A stretch of 64,000 nucleotides of DNA from Plantactinospora sp. KBS50 (GTDB taxonomy: Bacteria; Actinomycetota; Actinomycetes; Mycobacteriales; Micromonosporaceae), in contig NZ_CP022961.1 of the NCBI RefSeq assembly GCF_002285795.1, forward strand, positions 310,001 through 374,000. The letters run 5' to 3'. Below the pieces are notes generated by a model. That model did not search any database. It saw only the letters and a program-made list of their open reading frames with translations, and was not told where the DNA came from. Position 1 is the first letter of the stretch; the number at the start of each line of letters is the position of its first letter. Position numbers and translations under genes: made by a program. This document shows, one piece after another, positions 36,984 to 45,660 of the stretch.

Positions 36984-37003
36984 TTGAGCGTGACAGGCTC
37001 AAG
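36984..37003 (-). promoter_or_regulatory. HAIR-like (HspR) operator upstream of lon
   Basis: TTGAGC-N7-GCTCAAG on the plus strand; on the lon strand CTTGAGC-N7-GCTCAAC. It agrees at 12 of 14 arm positions with the HAIR consensus CTTGAGT-N7-ACTCAAG bound by HspR. It ends about 20 nt before the lon ATG. Confidence 0.7.
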
Positions 37004-37063
37004 TCGCAGCGGTTGCCCGGTGTTCCCGCCCTCCGTGCCGATGTGATCCAGGACACGCTCCGG

Positions 37064-37984
37064 TCATGGCCGGGCGTGCCGGCCGCGGCGCCCCCGGCGC
37101 AGGATCGGGAACACCAGCAACGCCGCCGCGAACAGCGCACCGACCGACACCGCGGCCATCAACCCGATCGGGCCACCCGGCACCCCGCCCGCCGGCTCAC
37201 TCGCTGCCGCCGGCTCCAACCCGTTCGCCCCGGCCGCGCCGGCCACCGCCGCCGTCGGACCGGCGCCACCGGCCGGTGCCGTCGGCACGGCCCCGGCGGA
37301 CCGGGTCGGCGAACCGGTGGCCGCCGGCGACCGGCCCGGGGCCGTCGTCGCCGCGCTCGGCGGCCCGGCCAGGACCACGTCCGAGCAGGAGTAGTAGGTG
37401 TCCGGGGTGCTGGTGGTCTGCCAGATCGTGAAGATCAGGTGCGCCCCCGTCTGGCCCGCCGGCAGCTTGCCGCTGATCTGGTACGCCCCGCCCGACATCG
37501 GCGGGTCGGCCACCGTGAGGAACGGCTTGGCCGGCAGGTCCGACCAGGCCAGCGGCTTGGACCGGTCGTACCCGGGCCGGGTCAGGTAGAACCGGAAGCT
37601 GCCCCGGTGCGGGATGGAGGCCCGGTACCGGAAGGAGATCGTGCCGCCCGCCGTGAGTCGGGTGCTCGGCCAGTCCGTCCGGGCCAGGTCGAAGCCGTGG
37701 AACCGGCTCAGGTTCCCGCTGCACAGGTGCCCGTCCGGGATGACCTGCCGGTCCCGGCCGTTCACGCCCGGCACCCGGATGTCGTCCCAGTCCGACAGGT
37801 CCGCACCGGCCGCCGCGGCGGCCCGGCAGGCCGCGGTACGCGCCGAACCGCCGTCCGGCGCACAGGCCGCGGCCCTGCTGACCGGGCGGTCGAGGGCGCC
37901 GTGCGCGTCGGCGGGTGCACCGCAGACGGCGAGCAGGAGCAGCGGGGCGAGACCGGCGAGGAGCCGGCGGGAGGCGGTCTTCAC
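37064..37984 (-). CDS. Membrane-anchored AA10 lytic polysaccharide monooxygenase
   Basis: 306 aa from a GTG that follows TATCCT by 5 nt (probably leaderless). A signal peptide ends in ADA, leaving His28 ([10 protein letters not shown]) as the copper-brace residue. The AA10 domain ends at [11 protein letters not shown]. After an Ala/Pro/Gly/Thr-rich linker there is a C-terminal membrane helix ([20 protein letters not shown]) and a basic tail [11 protein letters not shown], so the enzyme should stay attached to the cell surface. It has no CBM. It lies upstream of lon on the same strand but is functionally unrelated. Confidence 0.88.
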   Translation of the reverse strand: MKTASRRLLAGLAPLLLLAVCGAPADAHGALDRPVSRAAACAPDGGSARTAACRAAAAAGADLSDWDDIRVPGVNGRDRQVIPDGHLCSGNLSRFHGFDLARTDWPSTRLTAGGTISFRYRASIPHRGSFRFYLTRPGYDRSKPLAWSDLPAKPFLTVADPPMSGGAYQISGKLPAGQTGAHLIFTIWQTTSTPDTYYSCSDVVLAGPPSAATTAPGRSPAATGSPTRSAGAVPTAPAGGAGPTAAVAGAAGANGLEPAAASEPAGGVPGGPIGLMAAVSVGALFAAALLVFPILRRGRRGRHARP

Positions 37985-38104
37985 GCCGCAGGATACGGGA
38001 AATCAGCGCCGATCGTTCGATCCGCGAACGGCTTCGTGGGCCTGTGCCGAGGTCCCGTCGGCGGTACGTTCGACTTCCGTCCACCGCACAGCAGGAGGCA
38101 GAGC

Positions 38105-39190
38105 GTGAGCCAGGAAGTCCGCGGCGTCATTTCCCGGGCCAAGGGAGCACCGGTCGAGGTGGTGACCGTCGTGGTCCCCGACCCCGGGCCGGGGGAGGCG
38201 GTGGTCCGGGTGCAGGCATGCGGCGTGTGCCACACCGACCTGCACTACCGGGAGGGCGGGATCGGCGACGACTACCCGTTCCTGCTCGGGCACGAGGCGG
38301 CCGGGATCGTCGAACGGGTCGGCGAGGGGGTCACCGAGGTGGCCCCCGGCGACTTCGTGGTGCTCAACTGGCGGGCCGTCTGCGGCGCCTGCCGCGCCTG
38401 CCGGCGGGGCCGGCCCTGGTACTGCTTCGCCACGCACAACGCGGCCCGGAAGATGACCCTGGCCGACGGCACCGAACTGACCCCGGCGCTCGGGATCGGC
38501 GCGTTCGCCGAGAAGACCCTGGTGCACGCCGGCCAGTGCACGAAGGTGGAGCCGTCCGCCCGGGCCGCCGCGGTCGGGCTGCTCGGCTGCGGCGTGATGG
38601 CCGGGCTGGGCGCCGCGATGAACACCGGCGGCGTGGGCCGGGGCGACTCCGTCGCGGTGATCGGCTGCGGCGGGGTGGGTGACGGCGCGGTGGCCGGAGC
38701 GGCCCTGGCCGGCGCGACCACCATCATCGCGGTGGACACCGATCCGCGGAAGCTGGAGTGGGCGCGCGGATTCGGCGCCACGCACACCGTGAACGCCCGC
38801 GAGACCGACCCGGTGACCGCGATCCGCGAGCTGACCGGCGGGTTCGGCGCCGACGTGGTGATCGACGCCGTGGGCCGGCCGGAGACCTGGAAGCAGGCGT
38901 TCTACGCCCGCGACCTGGCCGGCACGGTCGTCCTGGTCGGCGTGCCGACCCCGGAGATGACGGTCGAGCTGCCGCTGCTGGACGTCTTCGGCCGCGGCGG
39001 CGCGCTGAAGTCCAGCTGGTACGGCGACTGCCTGCCCAGCCGGGACTTCCCGATGCTCACCGCCCTCTACCAGCAGGGCCGGCTGGACCTCGACGCGTTC
39101 GTCAGCGAGGAGATCGCGCTTGAGGACGTGGAGGCGGCGTTCGGCAAGATGCACCACGGCGACGTGCTGCGCTCGGTGGTGATCTTCTGA
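38105..39190 (+). CDS. mscR: S-(hydroxymethyl)mycothiol dehydrogenase
   Basis: 361-aa zinc medium-chain dehydrogenase of the mycothiol-dependent formaldehyde dehydrogenase type. Catalytic zinc ligands Cys42 (CGVCHTD) and His63-Glu64 are present, with structural-zinc cysteines 93, 96, 99 and 107 and Rossmann motif GCGGVGDGA. It oxidises S-hydroxymethyl-mycothiol, the formaldehyde-mycothiol adduct, to S-formylmycothiol, which fits an actinobacterium. GTG start with CAGGAGG upstream. The stop overlaps the start of the MBL gene (TGATG), the usual mscR-MBL pair. Confidence 0.93.
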   Translation: MSQEVRGVISRAKGAPVEVVTVVVPDPGPGEAVVRVQACGVCHTDLHYREGGIGDDYPFLLGHEAAGIVERVGEGVTEVAPGDFVVLNWRAVCGACRACRRGRPWYCFATHNAARKMTLADGTELTPALGIGAFAEKTLVHAGQCTKVEPSARAAAVGLLGCGVMAGLGAAMNTGGVGRGDSVAVIGCGGVGDGAVAGAALAGATTIIAVDTDPRKLEWARGFGATHTVNARETDPVTAIRELTGGFGADVVIDAVGRPETWKQAFYARDLAGTVVLVGVPTPEMTVELPLLDVFGRGGALKSSWYGDCLPSRDFPMLTALYQQGRLDLDAFVSEEIALEDVEAAFGKMHHGDVLRSVVIF

Positions 39191-39819
39191 TGGCGGCCCG
39201 CATCGACCACGCGGTGACCTCCGGCACGTTCTCCCTGGACGGCCAGACGTTCGAGGTCGACAACAACGTGTGGGTGCTCGGCGACGACCGGGAATGCGTG
39301 CTGGTGGACGCCCCGCACGACGTACCGGCCATCCTGGCCGCCGTCGGCGACCGCCGGGTGCTGGCCATCCTGGCCAGCCACGCGCACGACGACCACGTCC
39401 GGGTCGCGCCGGAACTGGCCGCCGCGACCGGCGCGCCGGTGCTGCTGCACCCGGCCGACCGGGTGCTCTGGGACCTCGTGCACCCCGACCGGGCGCCGGA
39501 CGGCGACCTGACCGACGGGCAGCGGATCGAGGTGGCCGGGCTGACGCTGCGGGTGCTGCACACCCCCGGGCACAGCCCCGGCGCGTGCAGCTTCCTGACC
39601 TCCGAACTGGCGGCGGTCTTCACCGGCGACACCCTTTTCGCCGGTGGTCCGGGCGCGACCGGGCGGTCGTACAGCGACTTCGGCACGATCATCGCCTCGG
39701 TCCGGGACCGGCTGCTGACCCTGCCGCCGGAGACGGCGGTGCACCCCGGGCACGGCGCCTCCAGCACCGTCGGCGCCGAGGCGCCGCAGCTCGCCGAGTG
39801 GATCGCCCGCGGCCACTGA
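39190..39819 (+). CDS. MBL-fold metallo-hydrolase partner of MscR
   Basis: 209 aa. The metallo-beta-lactamase metal motif HAHDDH is seen at residues 64-69, followed by HTPGHSPGA and FTGDTLF, and a final HPGHG. By its coupling to mscR it probably hydrolyses S-formylmycothiol or acts in the same thiol-detoxification step; that role is inferred from the conserved pairing. Confidence 0.9.
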   Translation: MAARIDHAVTSGTFSLDGQTFEVDNNVWVLGDDRECVLVDAPHDVPAILAAVGDRRVLAILASHAHDDHVRVAPELAAATGAPVLLHPADRVLWDLVHPDRAPDGDLTDGQRIEVAGLTLRVLHTPGHSPGACSFLTSELAAVFTGDTLFAGGPGATGRSYSDFGTIIASVRDRLLTLPPETAVHPGHGASSTVGAEAPQLAEWIARGH

Positions 39820-39916
39820 CCGTCCCCGGGGCGGCGGGTACGCCTTTCCCGGATCTGCCCGCGGACCGGGCCGGGCAGCGGGCATGCTCAGGGCAGCCGG
39901 TGGGTGGAGGTACGGG

Positions 39917-40228
39917 GTGAAGAGCTACCACAGCGACTGGACCGAGGAACAGTCCGCGGTCTACGACGAGAGCTACGGCCTCGGCCAGGACTGGGCCGCC
40001 GATCCCGGCACCCCGGCCGAGGACCTGCAACAGGTGATCAACCTGGCCGAGGCCGACGAGGCCGACCTCGACGGCATGGAGCTGCGGTACGAACCGCTGG
40101 TGGACGCGGTGTCGGACGCCACCGGCCGGCTGGTGGACAGCGTGCCCGCCAGCCGGGAGGACCCCGCCTTCGCCGGCTTCGTCGAGGGCGCCCGGGACGC
40201 CGTCGGCGACGACACCTTCGGACTGTGA
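39917..40228 (+). CDS. Small acidic hypothetical protein
   Basis: 103 aa from a GTG with GGTGGAGG upstream. Strongly acidic (many Asp/Glu), starting VKSYHSDWTEEQSAVYDESY, with no membrane segment or recognised domain. It lies 97 nt after the MBL gene and may be its own unit. Confidence 0.65.
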   Translation: MKSYHSDWTEEQSAVYDESYGLGQDWAADPGTPAEDLQQVINLAEADEADLDGMELRYEPLVDAVSDATGRLVDSVPASREDPAFAGFVEGARDAVGDDTFGL

Positions 40229-40323
40229 GCGGCACCCCGGGGCGTACCCGGGTTTGATCCGGCCGGTGGCGGGTAGCCGGCGCCGCCGGTCGGAGGGCCG
40301 GTGCGGCGGAGAGGAGGCCGGCC

Positions 40324-41166
40324 ATGACGCTGGCGATGCGGGCGGTCACCCTGCCCTCGGGGACCCAGCTTCCCGTGCTCGGCCAGGGCACCTGGTATCT
40401 CGGCGAGCACCCGGCGACCCGGGAGAGCGAAATCGCCGCCCTGCGTGCCGGCCTGGACCTCGGGCTCACCGTGATCGACACGGCCGAGATGTACGGCGAC
40501 GGCGCCACCGAGGAACTGGTGGGCGCGGCGATCTCCGGCCGCCGCGACGAGGTGCTGCTGGTGGACAAGGTGATGCCGTCCAACGCCAGCCGGCGCGGCA
40601 CGGTCCGGGCCTGCGAGCGCAGCCTGCGCCGGCTCGGCACCGACCACATCGACCTCTACCTGCTGCACTGGCGCGGCCGGTACCCGCTGGCCGAGACGGT
40701 CGCGGCGTTCACCGAACTGGTCGAGGCCGGCAAGATCGGCCAGTGGGGGGTGAGCAACTTCGACATGGCCGACCTCAGCGAGCTGATGTCGGTGGGCGGC
40801 GAGGCGTGCGCCGCCAACCAGATCCTCTACAACCTGACCCGCCGTGGCGCGGAGTACGACCTGCTGCCCTGGTGCCGGGAGCGGGGCATCCCGGTGATGG
40901 CGTACTCGCCCATCGAACAGGGCCGCATCCTCGACCAGCCGGCGGTGCTGCGGATCGCGGCCCGACACGGTGTCTCCGCGGCGCAGGTGGCGCTTGCCTG
41001 GGCGCTGCGCGCGGACGGGGTGGCCGCCATTGCCCGCTCGGGCGACCCGGCCCACGTCCGGGACAACGCGGCGGCCCTCCAACTCGGCCTGACCGATCAG
41101 GATCTCGCCGAGCTGGAGGAGGCGTTTCCGCCGCCCACCGCCGCCCGCCCGCTCGAACTGCTGTGA
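40324..41166 (+). CDS. Aldo/keto reductase
   Basis: 280-aa NADPH-dependent (beta/alpha)8 oxidoreductase. Catalytic tetrad visible: Asp and Tyr in VIDTAEMYGDG, Lys in LLVDKVMPSN and His in DLYLLHWRGR. The cofactor region includes IGQWGVSNFD. The C-terminal loop ends ATAARPLELL. GGAGAGGAGG precedes the ATG. Substrate unknown. Convergent with the PP2C gene, stops only 6 nt apart. Confidence 0.92.
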   Translation: MTLAMRAVTLPSGTQLPVLGQGTWYLGEHPATRESEIAALRAGLDLGLTVIDTAEMYGDGATEELVGAAISGRRDEVLLVDKVMPSNASRRGTVRACERSLRRLGTDHIDLYLLHWRGRYPLAETVAAFTELVEAGKIGQWGVSNFDMADLSELMSVGGEACAANQILYNLTRRGAEYDLLPWCRERGIPVMAYSPIEQGRILDQPAVLRIAARHGVSAAQVALAWALRADGVAAIARSGDPAHVRDNAAALQLGLTDQDLAELEEAFPPPTAARPLELL

Positions 41167-41172
41167 GCCGGG

Positions 41173-41937
41173 TCAGTCCTCGGACACCAGATCGGCGATC
41201 ACCGTGGTGATGTTGTCCGGCGCGCCGGCCTGGTGGGCGAGCTTCACCAACTGCTCCGCGCAGTGCTGCCGGTCGGCGTACCCGGTCAGCGCCTGGCCGA
41301 TCGACGCGTCGTCGACCACGTCGGACAGTCCGTCGCTGCACAGCAGCAGCCGGTCGCCGGCCGCGGCCGGCATGGCGGTCACCGCGGGCGCCACGTCCCG
41401 GCCCTGCACCGCGCGGGTCACCATCGAGCGCTGCGGATGCCGGCGCGCCTCGTCCGGGCTCAGCACCCCCTCGTCGACCAGTTCCTGAACGAAGGTGTCG
41501 TCCCGGGTGAGCTGGTAGAGCCGCCCGTCCCGCAGCAGGTAGCAGCGGGAGTCGCCGATGTGCGCCAACACCAGCCGGTCGTCGGCCAGCAGCGCCGCGG
41601 TGAGCGTCGTACCCATGCCCTCGCTGCTCGGATCGGCGCCCGCGGCCGCCCGGATCCGGGCGTTCGCCTGCGCCACCGCGGCCGACAGCGCGTCCGCCGG
41701 GTCAGCGTCCGTCTGGTCAGCGTCCGCCGGGTCAGCGTCCGTCTGATCGGCGTCCGGGCTCTGGTCCAGCGGCATGAGGGCGGCGATGGCGATCTCGCTG
41801 GCCACCTCGCCCGCCGGCTGACCGCCGATCCCGTCCGCCACGGCCACGAGCCGCTCGCCGGCGTACGCCGCGTCCTCATTGTTGGACCGCACCAACCCGG
41901 GATCGGTGGCGCTGATGGTCCGCATGATCAGGGTCAT
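41173..41937 (-). CDS. PP2C-family serine/threonine protein phosphatase (PstP-like)
   Basis: 254 aa soluble PPM phosphatase. Metal-binding motifs: SNNEDAAY, VADGIGG, AHIGDSRCYLLRDG, LLLCSDGLSD and PDNITTVI. An insert of tandem DADQTDADPA repeats (residues about 60-82, encoded by a 30-nt direct repeat at 41701-41760) interrupts the domain surface. It lacks the membrane segment of mycobacterial PstP. It presumably reverses Ser/Thr kinase phosphorylation. Confidence 0.92.
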   Translation of the reverse strand: MTLIMRTISATDPGLVRSNNEDAAYAGERLVAVADGIGGQPAGEVASEIAIAALMPLDQSPDADQTDADPADADQTDADPADALSAAVAQANARIRAAAGADPSSEGMGTTLTAALLADDRLVLAHIGDSRCYLLRDGRLYQLTRDDTFVQELVDEGVLSPDEARRHPQRSMVTRAVQGRDVAPAVTAMPAAAGDRLLLCSDGLSDVVDDASIGQALTGYADRQHCAEQLVKLAHQAGAPDNITTVIADLVSED

Positions 41938-42000
41938 GTCCGCAAGCTTGCCAAGGATGCCTTCACCTTGTCTCTACGAACTACTACGTAGGGTTGACGG

Positions 42001-43275
42001 ATGATGCCGGTATCCATGGTGGGACGGGCGGCTGAACTCGCCGAGTTCACCCGCGCGTGGAGCCGGGTGGTGGCCGGCCGCCGGCTCGGCGTGCCGCGCA
42101 CGGTGGTGCTCACCGGCGACGCCGGGGTCGGCAAGAGCCGGCTGGTGGACGCCGCGCTGGACGCGCTCGCCCCGCGCCCGCCGCTGGTCCTGTCCGGCGC
42201 GGCCCGGGTGCACAGTCCCGCGCCGTACGACTGGCTGGCCGCCGTACTGAGCGGACACGACGCCGACGCGCTGCCGCTGCCGGCGGATGCGCTCGCCTGG
42301 CTCGCCCAGCAGCCCACCGCGCCCCGGGAACGCTACGCACCGGCAACGCTGTTGCGGCTGGCCGTGCGTACCGTCCGGCTGCTGGTCGGCGCCGGTCCGG
42401 CGGTCGTGGTGGTGGAGGACCTGCACGCGCTCGACCCGGCCAGCCTCAACCTGATCGGCGAGTTGGCCACCGCCGCCGACCTGCGGGTGCTGCTGGTGGT
42501 GGCCAGCCGGCCCCCGGAGGTCGCGGTCTCGCCGCAGCTCACGGCCCGGACCCTGGCCCGGCTGAGCGGTACGCGGGGCAGCGTGCGGCAGCACCTCGGC
42601 CCGCTCCGTCCGGCCGAGGTGGCCGAGATCCTGCGGCAGGTGCACCCCGGCGCGGTACGCCCCGAGGCGGCGATGGCGCTCTGGCGGCGTACCGGGGGAA
42701 ACCCGTACCTGATCACCGAGCTGCTGGCGACGGCCGCGGCCGACGATCCGGCGGCGCTGTTCGGCGGTGACCCGGCGGCGCTGCTGGGCGGCGACCCGGC
42801 GGCGGTGCCGGCGCTGGGCGGGGGCCCGGCCCCGGGCGGTGGCCCGGCTTTGGGTGGTGATCCGGCCCTGGGCGGTGGCCCGGCGCTGGGTGGTGATCCG
42901 GCCCTGGGCGGTGGCCCGGCTTTGGGTGGCGGCCCGGTGCTGGGCGGTGATCCGGCGCGGCGGGTCCGGCTGCCACGCCAGCCGTCGGCGCCGGCCCGCG
43001 AGCCGGTCGCGGCGGGTCCCGGTCACGCCGTCGGCGCTGGCCAGCAGCCGGGCGCGGCCGAGCTGACCGCCCGGGAGCGGGAGGTGCTGGACTGCCTGGC
43101 CGCCGGCATGTCGAACAAGCAGGTGGCCCGGTCGCTGTCGATCTCGGTACGCACCGTCGCGGTGCACGTGTCCAACCTGCTCCGCAAGACCGGTACCGCG
43201 TCCCGGACCGAGGCCGCGCTCTGGGCGCTCCGGCACCGCGCCGCCGAGCCGACGGAACTGGTCGAACGCCGCTGA
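42001..43275 (+). CDS. LuxR-family ATPase transcriptional regulator with a Gly/Pro repeat insert
   Basis: 424 aa. An N-terminal AAA/STAND-like NTPase has Walker A TGDAGVGKS (about 38-46) and Walker B VVVVEDLHALD. A C-terminal LuxR HTH (LTAREREVLDCLAAGMSNKQ, VARSLSISVRTVAVHVSNLL) ends the protein. The usual long LAL-type TPR region is absent. Instead, residues about 255-320 are tandem GGDPALGGGPAL repeats (36-nt units, about 42760-42960), probably a flexible linker. Length is about half that of typical LAL regulators. The target is unknown. Confidence 0.88.
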   Translation: MMPVSMVGRAAELAEFTRAWSRVVAGRRLGVPRTVVLTGDAGVGKSRLVDAALDALAPRPPLVLSGAARVHSPAPYDWLAAVLSGHDADALPLPADALAWLAQQPTAPRERYAPATLLRLAVRTVRLLVGAGPAVVVVEDLHALDPASLNLIGELATAADLRVLLVVASRPPEVAVSPQLTARTLARLSGTRGSVRQHLGPLRPAEVAEILRQVHPGAVRPEAAMALWRRTGGNPYLITELLATAAADDPAALFGGDPAALLGGDPAAVPALGGGPAPGGGPALGGDPALGGGPALGGDPALGGGPALGGGPVLGGDPARRVRLPRQPSAPAREPVAAGPGHAVGAGQQPGAAELTAREREVLDCLAAGMSNKQVARSLSISVRTVAVHVSNLLRKTGTASRTEAALWALRHRAAEPTELVERR

Positions 43276-43302
43276 GCCGGCGCGCGTCGGCGCACAGCCG
43301 GT

Positions 43303-43354
43303 GGGAGTGTGCAGAGTTGTTGTCGCTGGGGCGACAACAACTCTGCACACTCCC
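43303..43354. terminator. 24-bp perfect palindrome between convergent genes
   Basis: Arms at 43303-43326 and 43331-43354 are exact reverse complements around a TGGG loop (core GCAGAGTTGTTGTCGC). It may act as a bidirectional terminator or be a dispersed palindromic repeat. Its AT-richer arms differ from the local sequence. Confidence 0.7.
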
Positions 43355-43364
43355 CAGCCGCGGC

Positions 43365-43793
43365 TCAGGACTCGGCGGCGAGTTCGCCCACCGGGACCGC
43401 CAGCTCCACGACGCCGTCGCGGACCCGCGCGATCTGCTCGGCCCCGGCGTACCGGTCGCCGTCGACAGCGCCGGGCGCGTTGCGATCCGGGATCGGGTCG
43501 GGCGTGTCCCGGCCGGCGATCGGGCCGGGCGGATCGATCTTCAGGTAGCCGGTCCGTAGCAGGCGCGCGGCGAGGTCGGCCGGCACGTCCGGCTCGTCGC
43601 CGGAGTCGGTGTGCGGCACCCGGCCGGCCAGCACGCCGGCGCCCTCGGGCGGCTCCTGCGCGGTCACCGCGTTCGGGTCGCCGGTGCGTACCTCGGCGAC
43701 CTTCCCGATCTCCCGGCCGGTCGCGTCGACGACCCGCATGCCGGTGGTGACCTGGCCGATCGGCTGGGCGGAGGTGGAGCTGTCGGGCTGCAT
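43365..43793 (-). CDS. PRC-barrel/DUF2171-like small protein
   Basis: 142 aa from the ATG at 43793. The start IGQVTTGMRVVDATGREIGK-VAEVRTGDPNAVTAQ matches PRC-barrel-like DUF2171 proteins, and the acidic C-terminal half (VVELAVPVGELAAES) closes the barrel motif. Cytoplasmic, function unknown; such proteins are often stress-related in actinobacteria. Confidence 0.72.
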   Translation of the reverse strand: MQPDSSTSAQPIGQVTTGMRVVDATGREIGKVAEVRTGDPNAVTAQEPPEGAGVLAGRVPHTDSGDEPDVPADLAARLLRTGYLKIDPPGPIAGRDTPDPIPDRNAPGAVDGDRYAGAEQIARVRDGVVELAVPVGELAAES

Positions 43794-43875
43794 GGTGGGA
43801 CCGGTTCCCGGCCGCTCCACCGGCTAAACCGGGCATTCGAGCCGTTCGGGTGGAGTGGCCGACCGACCCACATAG

Positions 43876-43891
43876 TCGAACGTATGTTCGA
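43876..43891 (+). promoter_or_regulatory. Perfect LexA/SOS box
   Basis: TCGAAC-GTAT-GTTCGA, identical in both half-sites to the actinobacterial LexA operator (TCGAAC-N4-GTTCGA). It ends 12 nt before the ATG at 43904, a position expected to block transcription. Confidence 0.8.
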
Positions 43892-43903
43892 TATGGTGCC
43901 GCC

Positions 43904-44296
43904 ATGGAGCAGCGGAAGCACTGGTGGAACGGCAAATGGGGACGGCTGGCGCGGCGGGACATCTTTCTCCGGGCGGATGCCGACCGGTGGCACGTCGAGC
44001 AGCGTGCGGGCGGGGCCGAGGGCATCTCCCGGTTCTTCGAGTACGACAGCGAGGACGCGGCGTACGAGGCCGTCCGGGCGCTGTTGACCGGCCCGGACAC
44101 CTGGCGCGAGCTGTCGCCCCGCCCACCGGCGCCGCCCCGTCCGCCCGCATCGCCCCGCCCGCCGGCGCCGCCCGGCCCGCCTGGCCTGTCCGTGCCGCCC
44201 GGCCCGCCTGGTTCGTCCGTGCCGCCCGCATCGCCCGGCTCGTCCGTGCCGCCCGGCCCGCCTGGTTCGTCCGTGCCGCCCGGCCCGCCGGCCTAG
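43904..44296 (+). CDS. Small SOS-box-controlled protein with Pro-rich tail
   Basis: 130 aa. The first 70 residues form a compact basic domain (HWWNGKWGRLARRDIFLRAD, then WHVEQRAGGAEGISRFFEYD and DAAYEAVRALLTG). The rest is a repetitive Pro/Gly/Ser tail (PPGPPGSSVPP units). No family was recognised. The LexA box just upstream strongly suggests induction on DNA damage. The Trp-rich basic start could bind nucleic acid or protein; this is speculation. Confidence 0.72.
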   Translation: MEQRKHWWNGKWGRLARRDIFLRADADRWHVEQRAGGAEGISRFFEYDSEDAAYEAVRALLTGPDTWRELSPRPPAPPRPPASPRPPAPPGPPGLSVPPGPPGSSVPPASPGSSVPPGPPGSSVPPGPPA

Positions 44297-44309
44297 GCCG
44301 GCGCCGGTG

Positions 44310-44762
44310 TCACCGGCCCTGCTGGCGTTCCTGGCCGAGCAGGTCGTCCAGCGCCCGGCGGCTCTGCTCGGGGGTCCGGCCCTGGGCGAGCAGCGCGTCC
44401 CGGATCTCGGTGAGCAGCCTGATCTCCTCGCTCGGCGCGGCCGGCGGCGGCTCCTCGCCGCGCTTGCGCCGCTCGGCCAGCTTGTTCATCGGAAAGACCA
44501 CGAGGAAGTACAGGGTGGCGGCGGTGAGCAGGAAGGTGATCGCGGCGTTGAGGAAGGTGGCGTAGTCGAACACGACGCCGTCCCGGACCTCCCAGGCGCC
44601 GGCCGCGACCCCTTCGCCGCCACCGACGAGCTGGATCAGTGGCTTGAGGAACGAGTCGGTGAACGCGCCCACCAGTGCGGTGAAGGCCGCGCCGACCACG
44701 ACACCGACCGCGAGGTCGATGACGTTTCCGCGCATGATGAAGTCTTTGAAGCCCTTGAGCAT
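44310..44762 (-). CDS. mscL: Large-conductance mechanosensitive channel MscL
   Basis: 150 aa. Classic MscL layout: N-terminal amphipathic helix MLKGFKDFIMRGNVIDLAVG, TM1 VVVGAAFTALVGAF, a periplasmic loop, TM2 AAITFLLTAATLYFLVVFPM and a charged cytoplasmic helix (LLTEIRDALLAQ). It forms a homopentameric emergency pore opened by membrane tension during hypo-osmotic shock. The ATG at 44762 follows GGGAG; a GTG 6 nt earlier is possible. Confidence 0.96.
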   Translation of the reverse strand: MLKGFKDFIMRGNVIDLAVGVVVGAAFTALVGAFTDSFLKPLIQLVGGGEGVAAGAWEVRDGVVFDYATFLNAAITFLLTAATLYFLVVFPMNKLAERRKRGEEPPPAAPSEEIRLLTEIRDALLAQGRTPEQSRRALDDLLGQERQQGR

Positions 44763-44801
44763 GCCCACTCCCGCACTGTCCGGTTGACCGTCGCGGAGAC
44801 C

Positions 44802-45503
44802 CTATTCCTCGGTGAGCGGTTCGAGAAACGCGCCCGCCTCGTCGGCCGCCCGGGACGGATCGCCGGCCCGGATGGCGGCGACGAGTCGGTCGTGGTCGAC
44901 GTACCGGTCGGGAGTCAGATCGGGGCCGATCGATACGGCGAGGCTGGCCCGCAGGGCCGCGCCGAACGAGGCGTACAGCTCGGCGAGCATGCCGTTGTGC
45001 GCGGCCGCGACCACCGCGGTGTGCAGCGCCGCGTCGGCCTCGACGAACTCGTCGGCCCGGCCGGACCGCCACGCGCTCGCCCGGGTGGCCAGCGCGGCGT
45101 CGAGGGCCACCAGGTCCGCGGCGGTACGGCGGGTGGCCGCCAACCGGGCCGCCTCGACCTCCAGGGCTCGGCGTACCTCCACGACCTCGGCGAGTCGGGC
45201 GTCGGCGACCCGCCGGGCCACCGCCCCGGCCAGCTCGTCGGTGCCGACCACGTACGTGCCCGATCCCTGCCGGCACTCCAGCACGCCCGCGTGCACGAGG
45301 GCACGGACGGCCTCCCGTACGGTGTTGCGACCCACCCCGTACGCTTCGACGAGCCGGGGTTCGGTGGGGATCCGGCTGCCGACCGGCCAGGTGCCGGCCC
45401 CGATCTCGGCCTGGAGCCGCTCGATGGTCTGCCGGACCCGGGTCTGCCGCGGTTGCCCGGTGGGGGCGGCGGCCGGCGGTGCGGAGTGTGTCAGCGGCGC
45501 CAC
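44802..45503 (-). CDS. GntR/FadR-family transcriptional regulator
   Basis: 233 aa from a GTG. The N-terminal winged helix (PVGSRIPTEPRLVEAYGVGR, NTVREAVRALVHAGVLECRQ) is followed by a FadR-type all-helical FCD effector domain with metal-ligand-like Asp/His residues (FVEADAALHTAVVAAAHNGM). Target genes are not obvious: the neighbours are mscL and a lipoprotein gene. A candidate operator lies in the AT-richer stretch CCCATGATTCTAGGG upstream. Confidence 0.9.
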   Translation of the reverse strand: MAPLTHSAPPAAAPTGQPRQTRVRQTIERLQAEIGAGTWPVGSRIPTEPRLVEAYGVGRNTVREAVRALVHAGVLECRQGSGTYVVGTDELAGAVARRVADARLAEVVEVRRALEVEAARLAATRRTAADLVALDAALATRASAWRSGRADEFVEADAALHTAVVAAAHNGMLAELYASFGAALRASLAVSIGPDLTPDRYVDHDRLVAAIRAGDPSRAADEAGAFLEPLTEE

Positions 45504-45569
45504 GGCCTACCGCCCCGATCCCAAATTCATCCCATGATTCTAGGGTAATCGGGCCACGGCGGGCAGCGC

Positions 45570-45634
45570 CGGTCCGCGCGGAGCTACGCGGACCCGCGCG
45601 GAGCTACGCCGGTCCGCGCGGAGCTACGCGGACC
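45570..45634. repeat. 20-nt tandem repeat forming two hairpins
   Basis: Three units at 45570, 45590 and 45610, each containing CGCGCGGAGCTACGC. GGTCCGCG and CGCGGACC pair within 45571-45594 and again in 45611-45634. It lies just after the lipoprotein gene stop, so it may serve as a double terminator. Confidence 0.55.
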
Positions 45635-45660
45635 CGGCTCGGCCGGCCGCTCGCGTCAGC

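Noticed and set aside
37064-37984. Plus-strand open frame extending from 36488 into mscR as one 900-residue protein
   Set aside because: Only the last 361 residues match a dehydrogenase and a good ribosome site precedes 38105; the upstream part is antisense to the LPMO and lon starts.
45570-45634. Tandem repeat as a CRISPR array
   Set aside because: Contiguous 20-nt units without unique spacers and no cas genes; better seen as hairpin-forming tandem repeats.
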